64,000 nt of DNA, taken from positions 1 to 64,000 of the forward strand of contig NZ_JAOWLB010000006.1 in NCBI RefSeq assembly GCF_025751555.1, in the 5' to 3' direction. Shown here in pieces: positions 34,302-42,845 of this stretch (positions are counted from its first letter, which is position 1; every line of letters begins with the position of its first letter). The translations under genes and the position numbers were made by a program. The DNA comes from Ruegeria aquimaris. Its GTDB lineage: Bacteria > Pseudomonadota > Alphaproteobacteria > Rhodobacterales > Rhodobacteraceae. Below the pieces are notes generated by a model. That model searched no databases. It saw nothing but the letters and a program-made list of their open reading frames with translations, and was not told where the DNA came from.

Positions 34302-35673
34302 CCCGCATATCGCGCCGCCGCCCGCGCGTTTCGACATCGCCTGCCAGACTCTGATCATCGGCGCGGGCGCTTGCGGGCTGGTGGCGGCGCTTGCGGCGCG
34401 CGAAGCGGGGCAAGAGGTGCTGGTGATCGAGGCCGACGCCCTGCCGCGCGGTTCGACCGCGCTGTCGGCGGGCCTGATCCCGGCGCCCGGCACCGCCATG
34501 CAGCGCGCGGCAGGGATCGAGGACAGTGCCACACTCTTCGCGCAGGACATCCAGGCCAAGGCCAAGGGGCAGAACGATCCTGATCTGGTCGAAACCCTGG
34601 CCGCAGGGGCCGGACCGGTCATCGACTGGCTGGCCGAGCGCCATGGCCTGCCCTTCTCGGTTGTCACCGACTTCGATTATCCCGGACACAGCCGACGCCG
34701 GATGCACGGCCTGCCCAGCCGCTCGGGCGAAGAGCTGATCGACGCGCTGCGCCAGGCCTGCGAGGCAGAGGGGATCGACATCGTCTGTTTCCGGCGGGCG
34801 CACATCCTGCATATGGAAGACGGCCGCGTGCGCGGTGTCACGGTCTTTGGCCCCGACGGCAGCAGCGAAACCATCGCCTGCGACCGGCTGATCCTGGCCT
34901 GCAACGGGTTCGGCGGCAACCGGCAACTGGTCACCGACCACATGCCCGAGATACGCGAAGCGCTCTGGTTCGGGCATGACGGCAATCGGGGCGAGGCGGT
35001 GCTGTGGGGCGAGGCGCTTGGGGCCGATCTGCGCCATCTCGGGGCCTATCAGGGGCACGGCAATGTGGCCCATCCGCATGGCATCCTGATCACCTGGGCG
35101 GTGATCACCTCGGGCGGCGTGCAAGTGAACCGCGATGGCCTGCGGTTCTGGGATGAAAGCCAAGGCTATTCCGAAGCCGCCCGCGCGGTGCTGGCGCAGC
35201 CGGGGGGCGAGGCATTTGCGGTCTTCGACGCGCGTATCGCGGGTATCGCGCGGCAGTTCGAGGATTTTCGCCGCGCCGAAGCCGCAGGCGCCATCAAGCA
35301 GGCAGAGACACCCGAGGCGCTGGCCCGATTGCTCGGCCTGCCGCCCGAGACCCTGGCGCATACGCTGCGGAACCTGCCGCAGAACGGGACAGATGCCTTC
35401 GGGCGCACATTCGCGACCCCGCCGCTTGCCCCGCCCTTTTGCGGCGTGCGGGTAACGGGGGCGCTGTTTCACACCCAGGGCGGTTTGTGCACCGATACCC
35501 GCGCGCGCGTGCTGCACCCCGATGGGACGCCGGTGCCGGGCCTATACGCAGGCGGCGGCGCGGCCTGTGGCGTCTCCGGCAGCGGTGACAGCGGATATCT
35601 CTCCGGCAACGGGTTGCTGAGCGCGGTTGTACTGGGGTGGATCGCGGGATCGTGTAGTGAGCCTCCGTCTTGA
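34285..35673 (+). CDS. FAD-dependent fumarate-reductase/ketosteroid-dehydrogenase-like flavoprotein
   Basis: This roughly 462-residue protein has a FAD-binding fold at the N-terminus (LIIGAGACGLVAALAAREAG, then VIEADALPRGSTALSAGLIP) and the matching C-terminal FAD segment GLYAGGGAACGVSGSGDSGY with YLSGNGLLSAVVLG. It belongs to the fumarate reductase/KstD flavoprotein group, which reduce or introduce a double bond beside a carbonyl. No signal peptide or heme motif is visible, so it is cytoplasmic. I chose ATG 34285, which overlaps the lyase gene by 17 bp. In this operon it could reduce or desaturate an intermediate diacid. Confidence 0.8.
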   Translation: MTPDSDPHIAPPPARFDIACQTLIIGAGACGLVAALAAREAGQEVLVIEADALPRGSTALSAGLIPAPGTAMQRAAGIEDSATLFAQDIQAKAKGQNDPDLVETLAAGAGPVIDWLAERHGLPFSVVTDFDYPGHSRRRMHGLPSRSGEELIDALRQACEAEGIDIVCFRRAHILHMEDGRVRGVTVFGPDGSSETIACDRLILACNGFGGNRQLVTDHMPEIREALWFGHDGNRGEAVLWGEALGADLRHLGAYQGHGNVAHPHGILITWAVITSGGVQVNRDGLRFWDESQGYSEAARAVLAQPGGEAFAVFDARIAGIARQFEDFRRAEAAGAIKQAETPEALARLLGLPPETLAHTLRNLPQNGTDAFGRTFATPPLAPPFCGVRVTGALFHTQGGLCTDTRARVLHPDGTPVPGLYAGGGAACGVSGSGDSGYLSGNGLLSAVVLGWIAGSCSEPPS

Positions 35674-35723
35674 ACCTGCCCGTAAATCACCATCTCATGT
35701 CTTGGAACAACGCCGAGGATACC

Positions 35724-36812
35724 ATGCGCCCAACGCCCTATCTTGCCCCGATGCCCGTTCGTGGCCGCATCAGCAGGCCGCAGCCCAAGGGGTTGCCGGT
35801 CATCAACATGGGCTACAACGAACTGCCCTATCCCCCCCTGCCCGCGATCCGCGCCGCGATGGAGGCGGCCGTCACGCGGGCGCAATCCTATGGCAGCCCA
35901 CATTGTGACGCGCTACGCGATGCACTGGGCGCGGCGCATGGGCTGGACCCTGAACAAATCGTCTGCGGTAACGGATCGGAGGAATTGCTCGACGTCATCG
36001 CCCGCTGTTTCGCCCGGCCCGGCGACGAGATCCTGATCTCGGAGTTCGGCTATATCCAGTTCGCCCTGACCGCCAACCGGGTGGGTGCGACATTGGTGAA
36101 GGCGCGCGAGCGCGACTACACCAGCGATGTCGACGCCCTGCTGGCGGCGGTGAGCGAGCGCACGCGGCTCCTGTTCCTGGCCAATCCGAACAACCCGACC
36201 GGCACAATGCTGGAAATGGACGAACTCTCCCGGCTGGCTCAAGACCTGCCTGCGCAGGTCGTGCTGGTGCTTGACCTCGCCTATGGCGAGTTCGCCGCAC
36301 CCGACTATTGCGCGGCGGTGCACAGCTTGGCGGCACACCACGAGAACATCATTGTTACCCGGACCTTTTCCAAGGCCTATGGCCTCGCCGGGGCGCGGGT
36401 CGGCTGGTGCCACGCGCCCGCCTGGATGGTGCCCGTCCTCTATGCCGCGCGCGGCATGGGGACCGTCAACGCGATGGCGCAGGCCGGGGCGCTGGCGGGC
36501 CTTGGCGACCCTGAGGCGATCCAGGCGCGGGTCGATGAGATCGTGTCCGAACGCGCGCGTCTGGCCGGTGCACTGGGACAGTTGGGGCTGGTCGTTGTGC
36601 CCAGCCGCACCAATTTCCTGATGGCCCGTTTCCGGGACGGCGATGCGGCCCGGACCGAAACACTGGTCGAGCATCTGTTCGAGGATGCCGGGATCGTCGT
36701 CAACCGCACCCGCGAGGCGGGGCTGGAAGCGTTTTTCCGCTTCTCGCTATCGCTGCCCGCGCATAACGATCTGCTGCTGGACAGTGTGCGCAGGTTCATC
36801 GGGCAAAGCTAA
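35724..36812 (+). CDS. Class I/II aminotransferase, histidinol-phosphate aminotransferase-like
   Basis: The roughly 362-residue PLP enzyme has fold type I motifs: VINMGYNELPYPP, GNGSEELLDVIARC, LANPNNPTGT and the PLP lysine in RTFSKAYGLAGARVGW. The C-terminal NFLMARF and GLEAFFRFSLSLP arginine segment binds the carboxylate or phosphate end. The closest look is HisC, but the place at the end of a catabolic operon suggests an amino group transfer there rather than histidine synthesis. I chose ATG 35724 because GAGGA stands four bases before it; ATG 35697 and a TTG at 35670 that overlaps the previous stop are alternatives. Confidence 0.82.
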   Translation: MRPTPYLAPMPVRGRISRPQPKGLPVINMGYNELPYPPLPAIRAAMEAAVTRAQSYGSPHCDALRDALGAAHGLDPEQIVCGNGSEELLDVIARCFARPGDEILISEFGYIQFALTANRVGATLVKARERDYTSDVDALLAAVSERTRLLFLANPNNPTGTMLEMDELSRLAQDLPAQVVLVLDLAYGEFAAPDYCAAVHSLAAHHENIIVTRTFSKAYGLAGARVGWCHAPAWMVPVLYAARGMGTVNAMAQAGALAGLGDPEAIQARVDEIVSERARLAGALGQLGLVVVPSRTNFLMARFRDGDAARTETLVEHLFEDAGIVVNRTREAGLEAFFRFSLSLPAHNDLLLDSVRRFIGQS

Positions 36813-36821
36813 ATCGGGAAT

Positions 36822-36860
36822 GGCGGCGCGGATGGCACCGCTGATTTTTTGAGTATTTTT
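36822..36860 (+). terminator. Probable terminator after the aminotransferase
   Basis: A short GCGG-ATGGCA-CCGC stem, then TGATTTTTT and a second T-run in GTATTTTTG. The stem is weak but placed 15-35 bp after the stop codon. Confidence 0.45.
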
Positions 36861-36879
36861 GACCAGAAAGAAGCAGGAG
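36851..36879 (+). repeat. Dispersed 29-bp post-terminator repeat, copy 1
   Basis: GAGTATTTTTGACCAGAAAG continues with AAGCAGGAG. It matches the inverse copy at 43832-43860 in 27 of 29 positions. Both copies stand directly downstream of a hairpin in the reading direction. Confidence 0.6.
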
Positions 36880-36898
36880 GCGGGGTGCAAACTCCGAT

Positions 36899-37882
36899 CT
36901 AGTCACCCTTGACCGGCATCTTGCCCAGGTGCTGCAGCATGGCGGCGAAAGCGCCGATACGCTCCCTTTGATAGGCGGCGACATCGAGCCCGTCATAGTC
37001 GAGGAAACCGCGCCCGTCGCGCAGGCCGCGCCGACCCTCGGTCATGTTGGCCTCGATGATGTCGGGGGCGGCAAACCTGTCCTGCCCGGTGGCGCGGGTC
37101 ATGTAGCGGCTGGCGTGATAGAGAATATCACCGCCGCCCCAGTCGATGAATTCCAGAAGGCCCAGCACGGCGAAGCGGAAGCCGAAGCCGTATTTCGTGG
37201 CCTTGTCGATATCGGCGCTGCTGGCAACGCCTTCCTCGACCAGGCGCGCGGCCTCGTTCATCGCCAGCGCCTGGATGCGCGGCACGATATAGCCGGGGCT
37301 GGCGGCACAGGTGACGGGCACCTTGCCGATCCGCTCCAGCAGGTCGATCAGGCGGGCGGTTATCGCCGGATCGGTGGCATCGCCGGGCGAAACCTCGACC
37401 AGCGGCACCAGATAGGCGGGGTTGAGCCAGTGGGCATTGAGGAACCGTTCGGGCGGGATGACAAACCCCTGAAGGTCGTTTGACAGGATGGTCGAGGTGG
37501 TCGAGGCGATCACCGCATCCGCGTCGGCATGGCGCGACAGGAGATCGAAAACCTCGCGCTTGGCCTCCAGCGTCTCGGGTACGCCTTCGAAGATAAAGGG
37601 TACACCCGCCAGCGCCGCCGCCAGATCGTCGTGGCCCACAACTTCGACACGCGCCAGCATGGCGTCAGCTTCGCCCGCCTCCATCAGGCCCACATCGGCC
37701 ATCAGCGCAAAGGTGGCGCGCAGTTCGGCCCGTATCTCGGCCCGGAGCCGGTCGAACTCTGCCATCGGTCGCGGCTTGGCGTCGATCAGGCGGACCGGGT
37801 GGCCGGAATAGGCGAAGGCGACGGCCATGCCCCGGCCCATGCGCCCGGCACCCACGGCAGCGATGGTTTCCCGCGCCGCCAT
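36899..37882 (-). CDS. 3-hydroxyacyl-CoA dehydrogenase-family NAD-dependent dehydrogenase
   Basis: This 327-residue protein has an N-terminal NAD-binding fold (IAAVGAGRMGRGMAVAFAYSG) and the family motifs FIFEGVPETLEAKREVF, ASTTSTILSNDL and NAHWLNPAYLVPLVEVSPG. A single C-terminal domain follows (GYIVPRIQALAMNEAARLVEEG, FAVLGLLEFIDWGGGDIL). Such stand-alone members include L-carnitine, L-gulonate and 3-hydroxybutyryl-CoA dehydrogenases. The gene follows the opine-dehydrogenase-like gene with one base between them, so they form an operon under the shared promoter at 39 kb. A 3-hydroxy acid or its CoA ester is the likely substrate. Confidence 0.82.
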   Translation of the reverse strand: MAARETIAAVGAGRMGRGMAVAFAYSGHPVRLIDAKPRPMAEFDRLRAEIRAELRATFALMADVGLMEAGEADAMLARVEVVGHDDLAAALAGVPFIFEGVPETLEAKREVFDLLSRHADADAVIASTTSTILSNDLQGFVIPPERFLNAHWLNPAYLVPLVEVSPGDATDPAITARLIDLLERIGKVPVTCAASPGYIVPRIQALAMNEAARLVEEGVASSADIDKATKYGFGFRFAVLGLLEFIDWGGGDILYHASRYMTRATGQDRFAAPDIIEANMTEGRRGLRDGRGFLDYDGLDVAAYQRERIGAFAAMLQHLGKMPVKGD

Positions 37883-37883
37883 C

Positions 37884-38963
37884 TCAGGCCCCGTCCCGCA
37901 GCATGGTTTGCAAAGCGGCGCGCTCCGTCCCCGCCAACCCGAGGTTCTCCAATGTCCGGCCGCTCTGGCGGAAATCGTCGTCGCAGATCGCCGAGCCCAG
38001 CGCCAGCAGCCCGGTTGCCGTGGGCGCGGGTACCCCGGCCCAATCGGCGACCGAGACCAGCAAGGCCAGTCCCACCGCCACATCCTCGCGCATGTAGCGA
38101 TGCTCGGTCAGGACCAGGTGCTCGCGCCAGTCGCCACTGTCGACCAGCTTGTCATGGGCGAGGTTGCCGTACATCCAGTCCGAGGTCTCGTAGTGATCGG
38201 CCAGCGGGAAATGCGGCGCGCCATAGCCCAGTGCCTCGCGCAGCGCCATACGCTCGGCATCAAGCCGCGTGGTGACCCGGCGGATGGCGGGCTGGGTGCC
38301 CTCGTTGTGAATGTCCCAATGGTCGAAATGCTCGATCGGGCCCGCGTTCATCGTGATCAGCGGCGGATGGATGATGGGCCCGGCATTCATCAGCGCCCCC
38401 GACAGCGCATCACCCGCCGGTTCGACCGAGGGATAGGCACGCGCAAGGACCGAATGCGCATGTTCCGCGTTGCGCAGCGGATAGACCCCGGTCGGCAGAC
38501 GGGTGGCGCGGGTGGTGATGGCGACGGTATCTGCCCCGTGCAGCCGCGTGAGATATGGCAGAGTGCCGGTTTCGGCCCAGCTGACATCGGCGTGGTTTCC
38601 CGCCGTGCGGACGATATCGGCCATCATCCAGCTGCCAAAGCTGCCCGGCGGCAGAAAGACCACCTGCCCGTCTGTCAGGTAAGGTGCCATGGCCGCCGCG
38701 ATGTCGGATTGGGCCGTGGCCGGTGTCGGGCAGACGATCAGGTCTGCGCCCCGGATCGCTTCGCCGATGTCATCCGTGACCAATGAAATGCGAATCGGCC
38801 GCGCGCCCTCGAAATCCTTGAGCGTGATGACGTTGCCGCGCGCCCTCAGCTCTGCCTGCGCGCGCGCATTCCGTCGCCAGAACCGTACGTTGTGCCCCTG
38901 CATCGACAGATCAACCGCCGCGGCGGTCGAGCCGTTTCCGCCGCCTAGAACTGCAATTTCCAT
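37884..38963 (-). CDS. Octopine/nopaline dehydrogenase-family NAD(P)-dependent enzyme
   Basis: The 359-residue protein opens with the Rossmann motif MEIAVLGGGNGSTAAAVDLS. It has the octopine-dehydrogenase-family C-terminal domain with GPIIHPPLITMNAGPIEH, the catalytic-type histidine region HFDHWDIHNEG and a long helical end. Opine dehydrogenases form or oxidise N-(carboxyalkyl) amino acids; others of this fold act on 2-hydroxy or 2-keto acids. A GGGAGAGGGCG site precedes ATG 38963. It is divergent from a TRAP transporter, with two palindromic sites in the gap, suggesting that the imported compound is its substrate or a precursor. Confidence 0.78.
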   Translation of the reverse strand: MEIAVLGGGNGSTAAAVDLSMQGHNVRFWRRNARAQAELRARGNVITLKDFEGARPIRISLVTDDIGEAIRGADLIVCPTPATAQSDIAAAMAPYLTDGQVVFLPPGSFGSWMMADIVRTAGNHADVSWAETGTLPYLTRLHGADTVAITTRATRLPTGVYPLRNAEHAHSVLARAYPSVEPAGDALSGALMNAGPIIHPPLITMNAGPIEHFDHWDIHNEGTQPAIRRVTTRLDAERMALREALGYGAPHFPLADHYETSDWMYGNLAHDKLVDSGDWREHLVLTEHRYMREDVAVGLALLVSVADWAGVPAPTATGLLALGSAICDDDFRQSGRTLENLGLAGTERAALQTMLRDGA

Positions 38964-39001
38964 CGCCCTCTCCCGCACCGATAGTTGCTGGAGCAGATCA
39001 C

Positions 39002-39019
39002 ATACATGAAAAATCATAT
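39002..39019. promoter_or_regulatory. MarR-type operator site 1
   Basis: ATACATGAAAAATCATAT lies between the divergent opine-dehydrogenase-like and TRAP genes. It matches the inverse of 52152-52169 in 16 of 18 positions and the inverse of 51642-51659 in 15 of 18. No regulator gene is encoded beside this promoter, so one of the MarR genes at 47.6-52.1 kb is a likely binder. Confidence 0.6.
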
Positions 39020-39059
39020 ATCAAGGATATTTCTATTGCATTGCCCCCACCGGGCGGTC

Positions 39060-39077
39060 TTACATGAAAATGCATAG
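39060..39077. promoter_or_regulatory. MarR-type operator site 2
   Basis: TTACATGAAAATGCATAG is a second, weaker version 58 bp from site 1 and about 95 bp upstream of the dctP start. The spacing would put both sites on nearly the same DNA face. Confidence 0.45.
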
Positions 39078-39169
39078 AAGTCGGGACAGACCGACCTAAC
39101 TTCACCTGAGGGAATGACCGCCCGACAGAAGGCGGTTCATCCTCCGTCGGATCAACAGGGAGTTGTGAC

Positions 39170-40198
39170 ATGAAGATCTTCAGCGGGCTTTCCAAAAAAG
39201 CCACTTATCTGATGGCGGCGACAGCACTCGCCGTCATGGCTGCCCCGATGTCGGCCAAGGCCGAGGACCGGGTCAGCGCTGTACATGCGTTTCCCGAGTT
39301 CCTGGTTTACACCAAGACCTTCCTTGCGATGGTCGCGGACATCAACGAGCGCGGCAAGGGTGTCGTCCAGATCGAGGTGCGGGGTGGTCCCGAGGCGATC
39401 GGCATGTTCGAGCAACCCGCCGCCGTGCGTGATGGCGTGGTCGACATGGTACACACGCCGGGCAGTTTCTATGGCGCCAACGTGCCCGAGATCGACGCGA
39501 TGGTCGCCTCGCGCGTGACCCCGATGGAGGCTCGGGCCAATGGCGGCGCGGCACTGATGGACAAGGCGCATCAGGAACGCTTCAACGTGCGTCACCTGGG
39601 CTGGATCGACGGCGGTATCAAGTTTCATATCTACATGAACAGCGAGCCCAAGTTCCGTGACGATGGCATTCTGGACCTGACCGGGGTCAAGCTGCGCGAC
39701 AACCCGATCTATCATGCGTTCTTCGAGCAACTGAACGCGACCACCGCCTCGATGCCGGCGACCGAAGTCTACTCGGCGCTTGAAAAGGGCGTCGTCGACG
39801 CAGCGGCCTGGACCGAAATCGGCATTCCGCAGCTCAAATGGAACGAGTTCCTCAAGTATCGGGTGGACCCGACCTTCTACAACACCGATATCGGCGTGAT
39901 CTTCAACCTCGACGCCTGGAACGCGCTTTCCCCGGAAAGCCAGAAGCTGATCGAAGAGGTGGTGATCGAGTGGGAAGGCAAATCCTATGCCGACCGTCAG
40001 GCGGAAGTTGCGGCCGACGCCAAGACCCTGGCCGATGGCGGCATGACCTTTGTTGCCCATTCCGCCGAAGCGGGCGAGGTCTATCGCACGATGGCCGACG
40101 ATGCCGCCTGGGCGCGGATGTACGAGCGCATTGAAGGGGGCGGCGCCGGTGCCGAGACCTACAAGGCCCTGCGCAAGACCTATGCTCTGGACGAGTAA
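39170..40198 (+). CDS. TRAP transporter solute-binding protein DctP-like
   Basis: The 342-residue periplasmic receptor of a TRAP transporter has a signal peptide ending MSAKAED, then the mature alpha/beta fold. Conserved segments are VDMVHTPGSFYGANVPEIDAMV, FRDDGILDLTGVKLRDN with the arginine that binds a carboxylate, ATEVYSALEKGVVDAAAWT and the long C-terminal helix. The ligand is probably an organic acid, since DctP receptors hold a carboxylate. It is first in a P-Q-M operon with a stem-loop between P and Q. The promoter carries two palindromic MarR-type sites. Confidence 0.88.
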   Translation: MKIFSGLSKKATYLMAATALAVMAAPMSAKAEDRVSAVHAFPEFLVYTKTFLAMVADINERGKGVVQIEVRGGPEAIGMFEQPAAVRDGVVDMVHTPGSFYGANVPEIDAMVASRVTPMEARANGGAALMDKAHQERFNVRHLGWIDGGIKFHIYMNSEPKFRDDGILDLTGVKLRDNPIYHAFFEQLNATTASMPATEVYSALEKGVVDAAAWTEIGIPQLKWNEFLKYRVDPTFYNTDIGVIFNLDAWNALSPESQKLIEEVVIEWEGKSYADRQAEVAADAKTLADGGMTFVAHSAEAGEVYRTMADDAAWARMYERIEGGGAGAETYKALRKTYALDE

Positions 40199-40200
40199 CA

Positions 40201-40218
40201 CAGCCTGAAGGCAGGCTG
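40201..40218 (+). repeat. Stem-loop between dctP and dctQ
   Basis: CAGCCTG-AAGG-CAGGCTG, a perfect 7-bp stem two bases after the dctP stop codon and without a T-run. It probably stabilises the dctP message or lowers expression of the membrane subunits, a common arrangement in binding-protein operons. Confidence 0.55.
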
Positions 40219-40261
40219 CGGCTCTGACGCCGTGGCCTGCCTCAGCAAACAAAGCCAAGAA

Positions 40262-40765
40262 ATGATGCGCCTGATCGACCGTATTTGCGACCTGCTGGCC
40301 ATACTGGCCGGTATCTATCTGGTGGGGATCATGTTCGGGATCGTGATCAGCGCGCTGGCCCGCACGCTGAACCTGTCCGGTTCGTGGTCCAGCCATATCT
40401 TCACCTTCACCGAATTCGGCCTGCTCTATATCGTGATGGCCGCCTCGCCCTGGCTGGTGCGCCATCGGGGCCATGTGTTCATCGAGCTTCTGAGCGCGGC
40501 CCTGCCACTCCGGATGCAACGGCCCTACAGCCGGGTGATCTCGGCGCTCTGTGTCGTGATATGCCTTGTGCTGGTCTGGTACACCTGGGGCGCCACGGCC
40601 CGGGCCTGGAAGTTCGGCGATGCCGAAATGCGCAGCCTCGACATGCCGAAATACCTGCTTCTGGGCGCGATGCCGATCGGCTTCGGCCTGATGGCGGCGC
40701 AGTTTCTCCGCTTCGTCTTTGGCCCCGAGACCATGCATACCGGCGAAGCGGGGGTGCACGAATGA
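40262..40765 (+). CDS. TRAP transporter small membrane subunit DctQ-like
   Basis: The roughly 167-residue protein has the four transmembrane helices of DctQ: IDRICDLLAILAGIYLVGIM, TFTEFGLLYIVMAASPWLV, VISALCVVICLVLVWYTWGA and YLLLGAMPIGFGLMAAQFLR. The DctQ motif WLVRHRGHVFIELL (basic residues with H and D/E) is present after helix 2. I chose ATG 40262 because helix 1 begins there; a GTG at 40232 would add ten polar residues. It lies between dctP and dctM. Confidence 0.85.
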   Translation: MMRLIDRICDLLAILAGIYLVGIMFGIVISALARTLNLSGSWSSHIFTFTEFGLLYIVMAASPWLVRHRGHVFIELLSAALPLRMQRPYSRVISALCVVICLVLVWYTWGATARAWKFGDAEMRSLDMPKYLLLGAMPIGFGLMAAQFLRFVFGPETMHTGEAGVHE

Positions 40766-40792
40766 AAATCAAGAATACAAGAGGCGCAGGCA

Positions 40793-42130
40793 ATGGAATG
40801 GTATGAGGCGCTCGTCTTTCTGCTGGGCATGATCCTGTTCTTCATGGCGCTCGGCATTCCGGTGGCGCTGGCCTTTCTCGCGGCCAACATGATCGGCGCG
40901 GCCTATTTCATGGGCGGGCGCGGCGATATCGCCAGCCAGATGGCGCGCGGCATCGGGCAATTGGCCAATAACGCAATCCCGACCGTCACCTCGTTCAACC
41001 TGATGCCGGTGCCGATGTTCCTGCTGATGGGCGAGATCTTCTTCTTCACCGGCCTCGCCAACCGCATGTTCGGCGCGGTGGACCGGCTGATGGGCAAGCT
41101 GCCCGCGCGCCTGTCCTTTGTCACCGTCGCGGGCGGCACCGCCTTTGCCACCCTGTCGGGGTCCTCGATGGGCTCCACCGCGCTCCTCGGCTCGCTGATG
41201 GTGCCCGAGATGCAGAAACGCGGCTACAAGAAGCACATGGCCATCGGTCCGATCCTGGGCACCGGGGGCCTCGCGATGCTGATCCCGCCCTCGGCGCTGG
41301 CTGTGCTGCTGGCGACGCTGGCGGAACTCGACATCGGCGACCTGCTGATCGCAGGCATCATGCCCGGGCTGATGCTAGCGATCTTCTACGCAATCCTGAT
41401 CCTCGGCATGGCGCTCTACGATCCCAGCGCTGCCCCCGCCTACGAGGTCGAAGGCTCGGACTGGGCCGAGAAACTGCGCCTGCTCTTCGTCGACATCCTG
41501 CCGATGGTGTCCATCGTGATCGGCGTGATCCTGGTGATCATGTTCGGCATCGCGACCCCTTCGGAAAGCGCCGCCTTCGGCTGCCTCGGCGTCGTCGTGC
41601 TGGCCGCCCTTTATCGCTCGCTGACCTGGGAGGGGATCGTGAAATCGGTGGCTGGCGCGCTCAAGGTCACCACAATGGCGCTGCTGATCATCTTTGGCTC
41701 GGCCACCTTCTCGGCGCTCCTGGCCTTCTCGGGCGCCTCCTCGGGGCTGATCCGCTGGGCCACGGGGTTCGACCTGGAACCCACCACGATGCTCCTGATC
41801 ATGTTCGCCATCCTGCTGGTTCTGGGCATGTTCATGGACCAGCTCAGCATGATGCTGCTGACCGTGCCGATCTTCTTTCCGCTGGCGCAGACGCTGGGGT
41901 TCGACCTGATCTGGTTCGGGGTGATCGTGCTCTTGGCACTCGAGATCAGCTTCACCACCCCACCCTTTGGCCTGCTGCTCTTTGTGATGAAGGGAGTCTC
42001 GGCACCGGGCACCAGCATGCGCGACATCTACGTGTCGGCAATCCCGTTCATCGGCTGTTCGATGCTCTTGGTGGCGCTGCTGATCGTGTTCCCGGGCATC
42101 GCGCTATGGCTTCCGGGGTTAGGCCAGTAG
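40793..42130 (+). CDS. TRAP transporter large membrane subunit DctM-like
   Basis: The 445-residue permease has a dozen hydrophobic segments. Family marks are PMFLLMGEIFFFTGLANRMF, SGSSMGSTALLGSLMVPEM, GPILGTGGLAMLIPPSALAV, MFGIATPSESAAFG and ISFTTPPFGLLLFVMKGVS, which hold the Na+- and substrate-gating residues of DctM proteins. It completes the P-Q-M set. The normal high-GC sequence ends abruptly here: right after its stop the base composition drops. Confidence 0.9.
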   Translation: MEWYEALVFLLGMILFFMALGIPVALAFLAANMIGAAYFMGGRGDIASQMARGIGQLANNAIPTVTSFNLMPVPMFLLMGEIFFFTGLANRMFGAVDRLMGKLPARLSFVTVAGGTAFATLSGSSMGSTALLGSLMVPEMQKRGYKKHMAIGPILGTGGLAMLIPPSALAVLLATLAELDIGDLLIAGIMPGLMLAIFYAILILGMALYDPSAAPAYEVEGSDWAEKLRLLFVDILPMVSIVIGVILVIMFGIATPSESAAFGCLGVVVLAALYRSLTWEGIVKSVAGALKVTTMALLIIFGSATFSALLAFSGASSGLIRWATGFDLEPTTMLLIMFAILLVLGMFMDQLSMMLLTVPIFFPLAQTLGFDLIWFGVIVLLALEISFTTPPFGLLLFVMKGVSAPGTSMRDIYVSAIPFIGCSMLLVALLIVFPGIALWLPGLGQ

Positions 42131-42434
42131 CAACTGCGCGCGACGGCAAAAATCGGCGAAAACTGGAACCCGTTCGGCGCCGATTTATTGCACGAGTCCG
42201 GTCGCATTGAGCGGGAACCTGACATTCGCGGCAAGCGAAAGCCAAGGTCTTGGTTCGGACAAGGCGGACAACTGTCGTCGGAGGAGTACGATTGCTTCTG
42301 GACAATTGGTTTTGAGACGATCTCATCCGGGTGTATCTTGACCTCAAGAGCCAGACCCATCCGTTGGTTTCGGCGAAACCTGCCAATTAGATTTTGGGCT
42401 CAGAGACGAAAAAAACACAAGCCGGCCAGAACAT
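42131..42434. other. Gene-free stretch of mixed, lower GC
   Basis: About 300 bp between dctM and the orphan membrane-protein gene. I see no convincing coding frame, no terminator of usual form and no repeat. Codon-like structure is missing and A-rich tracts appear near its end, unlike the flanking operons. Confidence 0.4.
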
Positions 42435-42845
42435 GTGGCATTGGCTCTTTGTCTCGGCATGAGCCTTTTTGTCACTGCCTTTGCGTATTACCTTATTGGC
42501 GTTCCCGGGGCGCGTTACGGTCTCTTTTTCACCGATTTGTTGGTGAGCTACCTGTTTCCAATAAGCCCATACTTGGTCCCCTCGATTATTGCATATCGTG
42601 CGCTATCAAGAAAAAGAACCACTAGATTTCCGTTGTTTTGCAGCTTTGTGATGTACGTCATCGCGCTGTTCAATTATGGGAGTTTGCTCACCGTTTCGCA
42701 CCTGGACTGGGGTATCATATTTGTTCCCATTACGACCGCTGCGCTTCAATGGCTATCGCTCATACCAACTGTTCTCGCCTACCTGATATGGCTCGACTAC
42801 GGTGTGAAGTGGCTGGAAAGATGGAACAGCAGAAAAGCACGTTAG
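42435..42845 (+). CDS. Orphan four-helix membrane protein, AT-rich
   Basis: I do not recognise this 136-residue protein. It has four hydrophobic stretches (LCLGMSLFVTAFAYYLIGV, LVSYLFPISPYLVPSIIAY, FPLFCSFVMYVIALFNYGSL, LQWLSLIPTVLAYLIWL), a basic loop ALSRKRTTRF in the middle and a basic tail. Codons such as TTT, TTA, AAA and ATA are frequent, quite unlike the neighbouring genes, so recent transfer is likely. The start is a GTG at 42435 or ATG 42459; no good ribosome site is visible. The following 170 bp up to the racemase-like gene are also AT-rich and hold no clear gene. Confidence 0.5.
   Translation: MALALCLGMSLFVTAFAYYLIGVPGARYGLFFTDLLVSYLFPISPYLVPSIIAYRALSRKRTTRFPLFCSFVMYVIALFNYGSLLTVSHLDWGIIFVPITTAALQWLSLIPTVLAYLIWLDYGVKWLERWNSRKAR

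Noticed and set aside
33877-35517. Minus-strand frame of 546 codons opposite the lyase and flavoprotein.
   Set aside because: No family motif, and it would break an operon in which every gene overlaps the next.
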